Shown: piece after piece, positions 18,872-27,461 of the stretch
Layout of the letters: each line of letters opens with the position of its first letter
Position numbering within the stretch: the stretch's first letter is position 1
DNA from: Chrysochromulina parva
Lineage: Eukaryota > Haptophyta > Prymnesiales > Chrysochromulinaceae
Direction: 5' to 3'
Assembly: GCA_002887195.1 (NCBI GenBank)
Contig: PJAB01000214.1
Coordinates: 1 to 33,970 of the forward strand
DNA length: 33,970 nt
Notes under the pieces: generated by a model
Database searches by the model: none
What the model saw: only the letters and a program-made list of their open reading frames with translations
What the model was told of the DNA's origin: nothing
Translations under genes and position numbers: made by a program

Positions 18872-20230
18872 ATGCCGACGCTCTTGGAGGAGCTTGTCGA
18901 GGGCGCGGGCCCGCTGCCGCGCCTCGGCGACAAGGTCGTGTGCCACTACTCGGGCTTCATCGCATCGTCCAACAAGAAGTTCGACTGCTCACGCGATCGC
19001 GGCCACGCGATGACCTTTCCAGTCGGCGTCGGTAAGGTCATCGACGGCTGGGACGCAGCTATCCGCGAGATGGCCAAGGGTTCGCGACGTCGCGTGCTGA
19101 TTCCTGCCGCCGAGGCATACGGCGCACGCGGACAGCCGCCGCAAATCCCGCCGAATGCCGACCTCATTTTTGATATCGAGCTACTCGACATCAACGAAAC
19201 ACTGGTGAGTGAGGGCATGAGGATCCGGCGCGAAGAGGCGGCACGCGCCGACAAGTTCATCAGGGAGCAGGACGCGCTGCGTGCGGCGGAGGCGGCGCGC
19301 CACCAGCAGCAGCCGGCACCCTCTCGGAGCAGCGAGAGCGGGAGCTCCAGCCGGAGCTCGAGTGACGAGAGCGACAGCTCGAGCGTCGACTCCGAGGTCG
19401 AGCAGCGGCGCGAGAAGAAGCGCAAGCGAAACAAGGAGGAGCGCAAGGCGCGCAAGCACGCGAAGCACTCGACCAGTAAGGAAAAGAAGGAGAAGAAGGA
19501 GAAGAAGGAGAAGAAGGAGAAGAAGGAGAAGAAGGAGAAGAGGAGCGGTCGCGACAAGAAGGGCAAGCAGCGCATCGAGAAGAAGGAGAAGAAGGAGAAG
19601 AAGCACAAGCGCGAGCGGCACGCGCCGCCGGGGCCGGTGGTGGCGCATGCGGCGCCTAAGTGGGGTACCTTCGGCATCATCCGGGAGAGTGACTTGCACG
19701 AGAAACAGGAGGAGTTCCTCGCCTGGCTGAGCGAGGTCAAGGGCGTGCCGCAGGCCAGCTGCGGCCGTCGTGAGCTGCAGGAGCACTTTGCTGGTTTCGT
19801 CGAGGACTACAACACGGCCACGATGCCCTCAGAAAAGTACTATGACATGCGCAAGTGGTACTACCAGGAGCAGGCGCGGCTGCAGCGGGAGGGCAGCCAC
19901 GCGGGTGACAATGAGGTCGTTCGTACCACCTTTGACGACGAGGCGGAACGAAAGGCAGAATTGCAAAGCGAGCGCGCCAAACGTGAGCACGCGCTCACCG
20001 CGCTGATTGCCAAGTCGATGCACGACTCGAGCAGTCTCGTGGCCGACATGCGCGAGCAAGAGGCCAAACGACTCAAGGCGCAAGACGCATATCGGCTGGG
20101 CGACGCCTCGACTGCGCGCGACCTGGTGCAAAAACTAGACCCCAAGTACGTTTCAGCCGAGGAGCTTCGGGCCACTTTTGGGGGGCCGGCCAAGGGGCCT
20201 TCGAAGAGCAGGCCGCCACAGAAGCAGTAG
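18872..20230 (+). CDS. FKBP-type prolyl isomerase with Lys-rich linker and SCI1-like C-terminus
   Basis: A 452-residue protein. Residues 1-110 form an FKBP domain: GDKVVCHYSGF, KKFDCSRD, FPVGVGKVIDGWD, the Tyr of EAYGARGQPP and LIFDIELLDI match the FKBP12 active-site residues (Tyr26, Phe36, Asp37, Val55, Ile56, Trp59, Tyr82, Phe99), so cis-trans prolyl isomerase activity is likely. A Ser/Arg-rich stretch (about 148-175) and a highly basic KEK-repeat linker (about 180-250) suggest nuclear location. The segment from KWGTFGIIRESD (about 263) through EDYNTATMPSEKYYDM resembles plant style cell-cycle inhibitor 1 (SCI1) proteins. The last 100 residues are helical and charged. The combination suggests a nuclear, possibly splicing- or chromatin-linked isomerase; this is inference. 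The ATG at 18872 directly starts the FKBP fold. No intron is evident. Confidence 0.85.
   Translation: MPTLLEELVEGAGPLPRLGDKVVCHYSGFIASSNKKFDCSRDRGHAMTFPVGVGKVIDGWDAAIREMAKGSRRRVLIPAAEAYGARGQPPQIPPNADLIFDIELLDINETLVSEGMRIRREEAARADKFIREQDALRAAEAARHQQQPAPSRSSESGSSSRSSSDESDSSSVDSEVEQRREKKRKRNKEERKARKHAKHSTSKEKKEKKEKKEKKEKKEKKEKRSGRDKKGKQRIEKKEKKEKKHKRERHAPPGPVVAHAAPKWGTFGIIRESDLHEKQEEFLAWLSEVKGVPQASCGRRELQEHFAGFVEDYNTATMPSEKYYDMRKWYYQEQARLQREGSHAGDNEVVRTTFDDEAERKAELQSERAKREHALTALIAKSMHDSSSLVADMREQEAKRLKAQDAYRLGDASTARDLVQKLDPKYVSAEELRATFGGPAKGPSKSRPPQKQ
19479..19543. repeat. 9-base GAAGAAGGA repeat encoding Lys/Glu
   Basis: Tandem copies of GAAGAAGGA inside the FKBP gene encode a KEK-type basic linker. 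A shorter second tract lies near 19579-19605. It is a likely site of length polymorphism. Confidence 0.85.
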
Positions 20231-20461
20231 TGCGGCATTGTAGTGGATGGCTCCCTGCACTATTTGGCTGCGGCGCTTTGAGGGCTCGGCCCCGCGCTTA
20301 CCCGCGCTGGGTCGGGGCGGACGCGGCGATGGGGCGCGAAGGTTTGGCGGGCGTCCCAGCCTTCGCCATGTCACCTTCGCCCACCGACTCCACCGGTTGA
20401 CGTTTCCGATTTGCGAGATTATTTTGCGAGATAAATGCGTCCTATGTTACGTGTCTCGTGA

Positions 20462-21010
20462 CTACACGAGAACGGCGCCCGGCTGTTCTGTCTCGGCTTT
20501 TTGCAGCTCTTCCTGCAGTTTGAGCAGCTGCATGCTGTCCGGCTCGAGCTTCAAACCGGCGCGACAGGCCTTGAAGGCTTTCTCGATGTTGCCCATACCC
20601 TGATGACCAAGAGCAAGCCGATAGTAGGCCTTGACGTACGTATCGTCCAGGTACGTTGCCTCAGCTGCGTCCGAGACAGCGTCCGCGAAGCGGCCGAGTT
20701 TGAGCGCGCACGCTGCCCGGTTGCAAACAACCTCGGCCGGCTTGTCGGGCTGGCATTCGAGCAGCCTGTCAAAATGGCGTTCGGCCTCCGCATAATTCCC
20801 AGCCGCAAAGGCTGCTTTACCTGCGGCCGTGTACTCTGCAATGGCTTTGTCGCGCGCTGCCATGCGCGCCTCTTCCAACACTTTCTTCTCCGCCTCGTCC
20901 CTCTTGGCAGCGGCGATCTTGGCCTGGATCGCTTCGCTGTCGAGGCTCTTGAGCTGATTGAGCCGATCCGTCATAGATTCGCTCGGCGCCTCTGGCGATG
21001 GCGGGTCCAT
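20462..21010 (-). CDS. TPR protein, co-chaperone-like
   Basis: A 182-residue protein from the ATG at 21010; the frame is open further upstream but has no earlier ATG. A short acidic, coiled N-terminus (about residues 14-60) precedes three tetratricopeptide repeats: TAAGKAAFAAGNYAEAERHF, CNRAACALKLGRFADAV and KAYYRLALGHQGMGNIEKAF. This three-TPR layout is that of Hsp70/Hsp90-binding co-chaperones. Of the five carboxylate-clamp positions, the Asn in TPR2 and the Lys and Arg in TPR3 are present. The Lys and Asn in TPR1 are replaced, so EEVD-tail binding is possible but uncertain. It faces the FKBP gene tail to tail and lies 158 bases beyond the stop codon of the kinase gene on the same strand. 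Confidence 0.75.
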   Translation of the reverse strand: MDPPSPEAPSESMTDRLNQLKSLDSEAIQAKIAAAKRDEAEKKVLEEARMAARDKAIAEYTAAGKAAFAAGNYAEAERHFDRLLECQPDKPAEVVCNRAACALKLGRFADAVSDAAEATYLDDTYVKAYYRLALGHQGMGNIEKAFKACRAGLKLEPDSMQLLKLQEELQKAETEQPGAVLV

Positions 21011-21168
21011 CTGAAGCACCTGAAGCGGGGAGGCCGCGTTGTGGACGAGCTCGTGACCGCTTTTTTCGCGACTTCCGTTGTCTGGACCTCCATGTTTCCA
21101 AAAAAACACTGTGCCTGTGAATTTGGCGTGGAAAATTCATGACTCGCGTTGGCGCTCCTGCTGGCACT

Positions 21169-23613
21169 TCACGCGGCGGTCGCGCGCGACTTTTGCGGCT
21201 GCATGTACGGGTCGGCGAGGAGTTCGCGCACGCTGCCCCGCTCCTCGCGCTTGGAAGCGAGCGTGCGGCGCAAGAAGGCCTGCGCCTCGGCCGAGATCTT
21301 GCTCGGGAAGTCGAGCTGTCCGGTCTCCTCGCGGATGGCGTGCGGCTTCATCTGTAGAATCTGCTGTTGCGAGGCGGTGCGGAAGAAAGGCTTGAGCGGA
21401 TGGAAGAGCATCACGAAGTGGACCACGCCCGCAGAGAAGACGTCTACCTTGGGGCAAACGCGCGACGCGTCGCCCTCGTAGCACTCGGGCGGCAGGTATC
21501 CGTGCGTGCCGCTCCCGTACGAGGTGAGCTCTATCGAGCCGTGAGTGGGCGCGCCAGAGCCGCCCGCGGCCGGCGCCATGACCTTGGACAGTCCAAAGTC
21601 AGACAGTTTCACCTCACCGTCGTGGAAGAGGATGTTGGCGGGCTTGAGGTCATAATGGATGATGGGCTCGCGCCGCGTGTGAAGGTAGTGCAGCCCTGTG
21701 AGGATTTGGTGCATGATGGCCTTGGCGTCCTTCTCGGGCAGCGGCCCGTGCTTGCGCAGCAGCTCGGCGAGGGAGCCGCCATTGCAATACTGCATCACCG
21801 ACACCAACGCATTCGCATTCAGCTCGAAGACGGCGAAGGTCTGCACGATGCGCCGGTGGCGCGCGTCGACGGTGATGTCGATCTCGCGCTCCACGTGGCG
21901 CACGAAGGCCTCCTTGCGCTGCGCGCCCCACTCTTGCGCGATGTGGTGCAGCTTGCACGCCGTGTAGCAGTGCGTCTTCAGGTCGTACACCTTGAACACC
22001 GACGAAAAGCCGCCGCGGGCGATCAGGTCGAGGAAGACGAACCGGTGGCACGAGGCGGCCGCGAGCGCCGCCGCGTTCGCGCCGCCGCCCGCGTGCGGCA
22101 GTTGCGAGTGGCCGCCGCCGCTCGCCCCGGGCTCGAAGACGCCGCTCGCATCCTTCGGGAGGGAGGGGCAGTCTCGCATCTCCGGATCGAGCTCATCGAG
22201 ATCGCGCATCAGCTGGAGCTCGTGGAAGTGCTCGTCCGCCTCGCGCTCGAGCTGCCGCCGCTCTGCCTGCAGCTCCTTCAGCTCCTTGGCCAGGAGCGAG
22301 CCGCGCAGGTTGAGCGCCTCCTCGAGGTCGGCCAGCTCAAGCGCCTCCGCCGCGCTGCCCTCGGCCGCGCTGCCGCCAGCGCTAGGGCCTCCATTACCGA
22401 TCGGGGCCGGGCCGCCGCCCTCGCTGGTGCCAGCACCGCCGCCGCAAGCTGGCTTGGTGCCGCGTCGTCGGCGCAGTGCCTTGCGGTCCTCCTCGAGCTG
22501 CGCCCAGCGCGCCTTGCGGTCCTCCTCTCGCTCATTGAGGGACATCATCGCGGTGCCCGGCTGCTGCTCCCACTCGGAGCTGAACCCACGGCTCACGAGC
22601 TTGAGACGACCCAGGCGCACCGACTCGCGTGCCAGCCGCTCGCGCGCCTCGGCACGGCTGCGGAAGCAGCGCTCGCGCAGCGCGGCCCGGAGCGCCTCGC
22701 GCCCGCGGCTCAGCCTCTCCCGCTCAGCCTCCTGGGTGGTCCGTACTTCGGCGAGCTCCTCGCGCATGCCTGCGACGACGGCGCGCTCCGCCTCGAGCTC
22801 ATTACGAGCCTGCGCCACCTCCAAGTCGAGCTCAGCCTGCGCGCGCGCCGCGGCCTCGGCGCGCGTGCGCTGCTCGCTCAGCGCGCGCTGGCACTCGGCC
22901 AGCTCACGCGTGCGCGCCTCCAGTTGCCGCTGCATCTCGAGCAGCTCTGCAGAGGCTGCTGGCGGGGGTACTGGCGTCGGAGAGGCGGCAGCGGTAGTGG
23001 CGGCGGCAGTCGCAGTTGACACTGTCAGCGATGGCGGTGCGGCCGCTTCGCGGCGCGCGCTCGGCGCCTTGGGACCCACGGCGGACGAAGGAGGTGCAGC
23101 GGTAAATGGAGCGGGCGCATGGGCGGCGGGCGCGGAGGACGTGGCTGCCGCCGTAGCGGACGAGGGTGTTGCGGCTAGCGCACTCTTGGGGCGGAAAAAG
23201 TCTTGGATGCGTTGGCCGTGCTCGCTCGCAGGCGCCGGCGCGGCTGCTGGCGCCGGCGCTCGTCCCTTGGGTGAGACTGTTGCCACTCCAGATCCGAAGG
23301 CGGCGGCGGACGATGGGTTGAAAGCCGGAGTGGTGTTGCCGTCATCGATGGGCGTCGTCACGTCACGCTTCCGCTTGCCGGCGGAGCCGCTGGGCGACCT
23401 GCTCGTCGACGCCCCGGCACCGGGCGACATCGCGTGCGCCGCGGCATGCGCCTCCTCTGCCGCTGACGAGAGTTCCGCACGTCCTGGGTAGGAACGCTCG
23501 GTGAAGCCGATGGAGAATTCCTGCGGGGTTCCCGGCGCGCCGAATCCGTGCGCGGTCATGCTCATGCGCGACTCCAATATGGCGAGTTTGCCTTCCAAGC
23601 CCGACGAGGTCAT
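21169..23613 (-). CDS. TLK: Tousled-like serine/threonine kinase
   Basis: An 814-residue protein with a C-terminal kinase domain (about 520-800) and a long N-terminal part with coiled coils (about 222-305 and 427-473). Kinase motifs: ARGGFSSVF (Gly loop, about 534), ACKLHH (ATP Lys), HYDLKPANILF (catalytic loop, about 653), SDFGLSKV (about 672), GTHGYLPPECY (activation segment, about 706). HYDLKP in place of HRDLKP, YLPPEC and the ACKLH context are hallmarks of Tousled-like kinases, which phosphorylate the histone chaperone Asf1 and act in chromatin assembly during S phase. The N-terminal RIQDFFRPK (about 135) resembles the conserved KISDYF/KISDFF element of this family. The N-terminus otherwise is Ala/Pro-rich with a likely nuclear signal (GKRKRD). 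The coiled coils fit the family's oligomerisation. The ATG at 23613 is the first in frame. Confidence 0.9.
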   Translation of the reverse strand: MTSSGLEGKLAILESRMSMTAHGFGAPGTPQEFSIGFTERSYPGRAELSSAAEEAHAAAHAMSPGAGASTSRSPSGSAGKRKRDVTTPIDDGNTTPAFNPSSAAAFGSGVATVSPKGRAPAPAAAPAPASEHGQRIQDFFRPKSALAATPSSATAAATSSAPAAHAPAPFTAAPPSSAVGPKAPSARREAAAPPSLTVSTATAAATTAAASPTPVPPPAASAELLEMQRQLEARTRELAECQRALSEQRTRAEAAARAQAELDLEVAQARNELEAERAVVAGMREELAEVRTTQEAERERLSRGREALRAALRERCFRSRAEARERLARESVRLGRLKLVSRGFSSEWEQQPGTAMMSLNEREEDRKARWAQLEEDRKALRRRRGTKPACGGGAGTSEGGGPAPIGNGGPSAGGSAAEGSAAEALELADLEEALNLRGSLLAKELKELQAERRQLEREADEHFHELQLMRDLDELDPEMRDCPSLPKDASGVFEPGASGGGHSQLPHAGGGANAAALAAASCHRFVFLDLIARGGFSSVFKVYDLKTHCYTACKLHHIAQEWGAQRKEAFVRHVEREIDITVDARHRRIVQTFAVFELNANALVSVMQYCNGGSLAELLRKHGPLPEKDAKAIMHQILTGLHYLHTRREPIIHYDLKPANILFHDGEVKLSDFGLSKVMAPAAGGSGAPTHGSIELTSYGSGTHGYLPPECYEGDASRVCPKVDVFSAGVVHFVMLFHPLKPFFRTASQQQILQMKPHAIREETGQLDFPSKISAEAQAFLRRTLASKREERGSVRELLADPYMQPQKSRATAA

Positions 23614-24293
23614 GAGGTCAGCAAAGCGGGCGGCGGCGGCGTGTCAAAGCAATATCGCACTTTTTCGCGTCTTTCGCGCGCACGCGTGGCGTGGCGTATG
23701 CTTGGACAACACATGACGTCGACAAAAAGCGAGCAGGTACCTCCCAGCCTTGCGTGCGCTGTACCAGCAAACTGTTTGCACGCGTGGAACCGCATTACTT
23801 TGTACCTGACTCCGCCCGCCGTAGACCGTAGTGGCTAGTGCGTAGATCCCAAGGCTAGCTCGGATGGTAGAACCTACGCGAGCGACAACGCGGCGAACGC
23901 GCGCGCGCGGGGAGGGTCCGAGCTGCAGTCGCGCAAAGAGCCCATGAGAGACCCGATGAGAGAGCCACACACTCAGAGCGTCGACCGGTAGCCGGAGTCC
24001 GGTTTAGGGGTCTCCCAGCTCCGGGTCGGCGCCTGGGGCCCGTGCGCCGTGGGGACCGCCACCGCCCACACCCGCGCCGACCGCACACGCCATCGGCATA
24101 CATCACATGATACTTCGCATGCTCAAATGCAACAATAGTACGCCATAAAGTATGCGTGAACGTACTTCTCTGCATCCACTGAGAGATACTCCGCATGCTC
24201 ACATGCAAGACCATGTAATATGCCGTGTAACGCGGATGCGCCACACGTGATAGGTGCTCAACTGCGTTCAGCTCGGATACATGCCGACGATGA
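23614..24293. other. Intergenic region upstream of the kinase
   Basis: About 680 bases holding the kinase promoter and the 3' end of the small membrane protein gene. No gene could be supported. An imperfect repeat with core CGCATGCTCA occurs near 24116 and again near 24192. A short stretch near 23853 looks like a tRNA D-arm but lacks the rest of a tRNA. Confidence 0.45.
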
Positions 24294-24761
24294 CTAGCCG
24301 TAAGTCAGACGTAAGTCAGTTTCCACGTGCGGGGGCGGATCGCCTGCCAGTGCCCCTGATGCCAAAAGTGCGGCATGCCATTTCGCCCGAGCTGCGGCCC
24401 ACTCGGGGTCCTGCGGCTCAAATGTTGCCTGGCACGCTGTCGGTGTCCGCTCGAAGGTACCATGATTCCGTGAAGGCTTCAATGGCTTCGTGGGGCTCGC
24501 CATGATCGGCGTGGCCTCATAGGACCGTCGTTTCGAGCGGAACCGAACCGCTGCCAATATGATACACGCGCATAGCAGCATGAGCACCACGGTGAACACG
24601 GTGCCGACAATCAAACGAGAGTCATCGGCAGTATTGCCAATAGACCTGGCGATCATCTCGAGCGTCGCAGCTGCCTCGAGCGAGACGGTCGTGAGCGCCT
24701 CCGTGTCCGGCGGCGTCTCCTTGTCAGGCTGGGAAGCAGGCGGTGGGACGGATGCGCCCAT
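24294..24761 (-). CDS. Small single-pass membrane protein, unknown
   Basis: A 155-residue frame from the ATG at 24761 (MGASVPPPASQ). Residues 1-50 are Pro/Thr/Glu-rich and polar, followed by a clear transmembrane segment (LIVGTVFTVVLMLLCACIIL, about 50-72), a basic stop-transfer stretch (RFRSKRR) and a soluble tail of about 80 residues containing PEWAAARAKWHAALLASG. No family is recognised. It is divergent from a second single-pass membrane protein with 166 bases between the starts, which could mean shared control. No signal peptide is visible, so a signal-anchor topology is likely. It may have more N-terminal sequence in an unseen upstream exon. Confidence 0.55.
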   Translation of the reverse strand: MGASVPPPASQPDKETPPDTEALTTVSLEAAATLEMIARSIGNTADDSRLIVGTVFTVVLMLLCACIILAAVRFRSKRRSYEATPIMASPTKPLKPSRNHGTFERTPTACQATFEPQDPEWAAARAKWHAALLASGALAGDPPPHVETDLRLTYG

Positions 24762-24927
24762 CAAAAGCGCCGTATGAAGCGCTCATTTGCCGAAACGTCC
24801 AGAAAGGCGCATTCATCTCGAAGTGTCGAGGCGTGATTCGCCACGCGGAGCTTTCGCGACTCGAGCGAGCCTCGTGTCGTTTGGAGCTCAACTTGCTGTG
24901 AAGAGCTGAAGACCTTGTGGATTGCAT
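24762..24927. promoter_or_regulatory. Divergent promoter of two membrane-protein genes
   Basis: Only 166 bases lie between the two start codons, so the promoters of both genes must overlap or lie back to back here. No clear core promoter motif was recognised. Confidence 0.4.
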
Positions 24928-26115
24928 ATGGCGGCCGTGGTCATCCACTCAGCAACGAAAGCCGCCTCATCCACGACACATGAGCGCCGCTTTGGACGAA
25001 ATCTCCCTTCGGTCACTTTGGCCGTGGTCATCATCACAACCGTCACGGCGCAGCCATCCGGCTACGGTGAGCGTCTCCTCCCCGCGCCAAAATGCCTCAC
25101 CAGCCGGTCGACAGTGAGCGGCGTTGGGCGGATGCAGTTCTGTTTAGATGTCGAGGGTCCAGCTACCACTGGACAGAAAGTCGTCATCAGCGTTGCCACT
25201 CCCAGACCAACCGATATCGTGCTGTTCGGCGAGCGCGCCTTGCCCATCTCCTCGGCTGACCAGTCCTCCAGCAGCAGCAGCATCATCGGTCCCATCATTG
25301 AGGTCAAGCCATTCGAGCAGAGCTGCGAGACGTGCGACTTCTGCCCCTGCCTCGGGCCAGGCTGCGGTACGCGATGCGAGTGCTCGTGCAACGTCATGTG
25401 CCGGCTTCGCCGAGAAGCCACGTGCTCACACACCGCGGGTGTGCTCACGCCTGGTCGATGGTTCGTGTCCGTCGATGCGCCCGGCGCCTTCACCCTCGAA
25501 GCAACTCTCGTCGGCGCGCTCGTCCTCTCGCCAGGTGCGCCGGTGCTCCGGCGCACCGTCTTCGCCGCCGGCGCGCCAGCGGGCACCAGCGCCTTCGCTT
25601 CAAGCACCAGTGAGGGAGTCGCTTTCGCTGACTACTTCTACTACGACCCCAAAGCGCACGAGAGCCTGCGCGTGCAGATCGACCTGCTGCGCAGCGGGCC
25701 GGGCGGTGGCTTCATCGACGTGTACTTTCGCTTCGGTGAGTGGCCGACGGTCCTGCAGCATGATGCGGCCATGCGCTGCGACAGTGCGACAAACCCGTCG
25801 GCCATGTTCATGCTACAACACGATCGGCTATTCAACGAGCGCCTGAATATTCTCGTCCTAGGGCGCGGCAACTCGTGGGCGCAGTACGAGATCTCGGCGA
25901 GGGCGGCCGCGTCGCTGCCCTTTCTCCTCGCGATCGGCCTCGTTGTCCTCGTCGTCCTTGTCGCGCTCATCGCTCTAGGAAGGATCCTCGTGCATCAGCG
26001 GAGGGTGCGTGCAGCGGCCACCGCTGCAGAGGCCAAGCCCATCGCAGGGCTGCGCGGCACGAGCCAACTTGGCGCTCGAGGCGGCGCCGGCTATGGCACC
26101 GCAGGCCGGGTGTAG
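24928..26115 (+). CDS. Cys-rich type I membrane protein, unknown
   Basis: A 395-residue protein from the ATG at 24928; the earlier in-frame codon at 24922 is TTG. The hydrophobic stretch VTLAVVIITTVTAQ (about 28-42) looks like a late signal peptide. A dense Cys cluster (about residues 133-166; CETCDFCPCLGPGC, then CECSC and C-x-x-x-x-x-x-x-C) suggests a disulfide-bonded or EGF-like knot. Two beta-rich regions follow, with TPGRWFVSVDAPGAF of the kind seen in PPC-like sandwiches and the block SLRVQIDLLRSGPGGGFIDVY. A transmembrane segment (LPFLLAIGLVVLVVLVALIA, about 328-352) precedes a basic cytosolic tail. The layout is that of a cell-surface receptor or adhesin-like protein; ligand and role are unknown. 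The style of the beta-rich parts recalls the secreted protein at 7664-10411. Confidence 0.7.
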   Translation: MAAVVIHSATKAASSTTHERRFGRNLPSVTLAVVIITTVTAQPSGYGERLLPAPKCLTSRSTVSGVGRMQFCLDVEGPATTGQKVVISVATPRPTDIVLFGERALPISSADQSSSSSSIIGPIIEVKPFEQSCETCDFCPCLGPGCGTRCECSCNVMCRLRREATCSHTAGVLTPGRWFVSVDAPGAFTLEATLVGALVLSPGAPVLRRTVFAAGAPAGTSAFASSTSEGVAFADYFYYDPKAHESLRVQIDLLRSGPGGGFIDVYFRFGEWPTVLQHDAAMRCDSATNPSAMFMLQHDRLFNERLNILVLGRGNSWAQYEISARAAASLPFLLAIGLVVLVVLVALIALGRILVHQRRVRAAATAAEAKPIAGLRGTSQLGARGGAGYGTAGRV

Positions 26116-26503
26116 TAGGACACGAAGGCGTGTAAGCGGCGAGAGCGCACAGGGCACAGGCGCACCGTCGCCGCACAGGGCACAGGCGCACCGGCCACCG
26201 CGCCCGGCCCGGGAGTCGCGTGAGCGGTTCCAGGCGCGGCACCCGGTACCCGGGGGAGCCACGAACGACGGAGTGTCGCGTCGTTTGTCCTCCGATTTGC
26301 GCGCGATCTTCAACTACAACTTAATAACGCTTTAACTTCGCGTTAGCCATACGACATGAGCCATTTATATAATAATAACCCAACGCCATAGCCGGCTAGC
26401 CGGCATACGACGAGATACCGGTACGACATACGTAAGCATAACTGGAAAACTAATCTCAGAGTCATTTTTGAACGGGCACGGGCCGTGGACTACTACAACG
26501 CCT
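26116..26503. other. Intergenic region between convergent genes
   Basis: It contains a 21-base direct repeat with core GCACAGGGCACAGGCGCACC at 26147 and 26173, a 14-base perfect palindrome GCCGGCTAGCCGGC at 26391-26404, and an AT-rich patch at 26310-26385. Both transcripts should end here. No gene was seen. Confidence 0.5.
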
Positions 26504-27133
26504 CTAATACAAAGGAATGTTTCGCGGAATTGGGGCAGGGGTAGCGTGTACGCTGACCTGCGATGCTACCCGAGCGCCGTGGAGCGCCACGGCACTCTGC
26601 GCCTTGAGGAGCTGCACCTGCGATCTGCGATGCTCGACTTCCTGCAGCTTCTTCTCGCTCGCGACTAGCAGAAGTGCGGAGCGTGCCTTGTCAACCGCAT
26701 CCAGCTCGCTGCGCCTCGCGTCACGCTCCATCCCGTGGAAGGCCTTGCGCTGCATGTAGGCCACATCCCGTCTGTCCTGCTCCTCCAACGTGGGCTCGTA
26801 GAATCGACGACGCAAGTCGGAGCGCGCCGCGTGGTAGCGGTCATCGACCTTTAGCAGACCGCTCCATGCGCGCACCCGCTTCTCGTCCTCGAGCGCCGCC
26901 ACCACCTCAAGCGGTTCCGGCAGCTCCTGCGACTCCTCCATGGCCGCCTGCACGATCTGCCGCCTGATCCTTTCGCGCATCTTCTCCTCCTGCTTCCGCT
27001 GCCGTTCCTCCATCTGTTGGCGCACACGCGCTTCCTCCAGGCACCGCTCGTGGTCCGCCTTCAGGTTGACAGCATACGGGTTCCCGCGGCGCAGCACATT
27101 GTTGGCGATGTGCTGCTTCTTGACGACGCTCAT
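26504..27133 (-). CDS. Small coiled-coil protein, unknown
   Basis: A 209-residue, highly charged, almost entirely helical protein from the ATG at 27133 (MSVVKKQHIANNVLRRGNPY). The frame is open upstream to 27355, but that part is hydrophobic and compositionally unlike the rest, so the later ATG is preferred. Segments such as QMEERQRKQEEKMRERIRRQ and KKLQEVEHRRSQVQLLKAQ predict coiled coils, separated by a more specific block (RRRFYEPTLEEQDRRDVAYM). It ends with a Pro-rich tail. I do not recognise the family. Charged helical proteins of this size are common among flagellar and cytoskeletal proteins, but nothing seen here proves that. Confidence 0.65.
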   Translation of the reverse strand: MSVVKKQHIANNVLRRGNPYAVNLKADHERCLEEARVRQQMEERQRKQEEKMRERIRRQIVQAAMEESQELPEPLEVVAALEDEKRVRAWSGLLKVDDRYHAARSDLRRRFYEPTLEEQDRRDVAYMQRKAFHGMERDARRSELDAVDKARSALLLVASEKKLQEVEHRRSQVQLLKAQSAVALHGARVASQVSVHATPAPIPRNIPLY

Positions 27134-27461
27134 TTTGCGATTTTGCGGACGCGAACCGGCCACCCATGCCCACGGCAGCGCTCCGGGCAAGTTTCCGGCC
27201 AGCCAGGAAATGAGCAGACACCAAGTGCACACGCGCACTGATTTCTTCACATCTGGGCAACATATTATTATTATCATCTCTTGGCGATCGCCGCGCCCTC
27301 GAACACGACCATTACAGTACAATAGTATCACAAAGAATAGAGGTGAGAGGTCCACAACAATGGTCTACAATCCATGTGCTGATTGAGAGATGCGATGCAC
27401 AGAGGATTTGAGGATGCGCCTAGGCCCTGTATGGCTCCCCATAGATTGTGGTCTTCACACG
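27134..27461. other. Intergenic region, no gene seen
   Basis: It lies between the stop of the Ala-rich coiled-coil gene and the start of the small coiled-coil gene, both on the minus strand. It should hold the promoter of the latter. An ATT-rich run (ATTATTATTATCATC) sits at 27265-27280. No coding sequence could be supported. Confidence 0.4.

Noticed and set aside
21367..23019. A 550-codon open frame on the + strand across the kinase gene
   Set aside because: It is antisense to a well-supported kinase, rich in Arg, Leu and Ala with no domain. GC-rich third positions remove stops from the opposite strand, which explains it.
23850..23935. A tRNA-like stretch with GCTAGCTCGGATGGTAGAAC
   Set aside because: Only a D-arm resemblance is present. 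The T-arm and matching acceptor stem are missing, and the D-stem has a mismatch.
26391..26404. Palindrome GCCGGCTAGCCGGC as a terminator hairpin
   Set aside because: Bacterial-type terminators do not apply in a eukaryotic nuclear genome, and there is no T-run after it.
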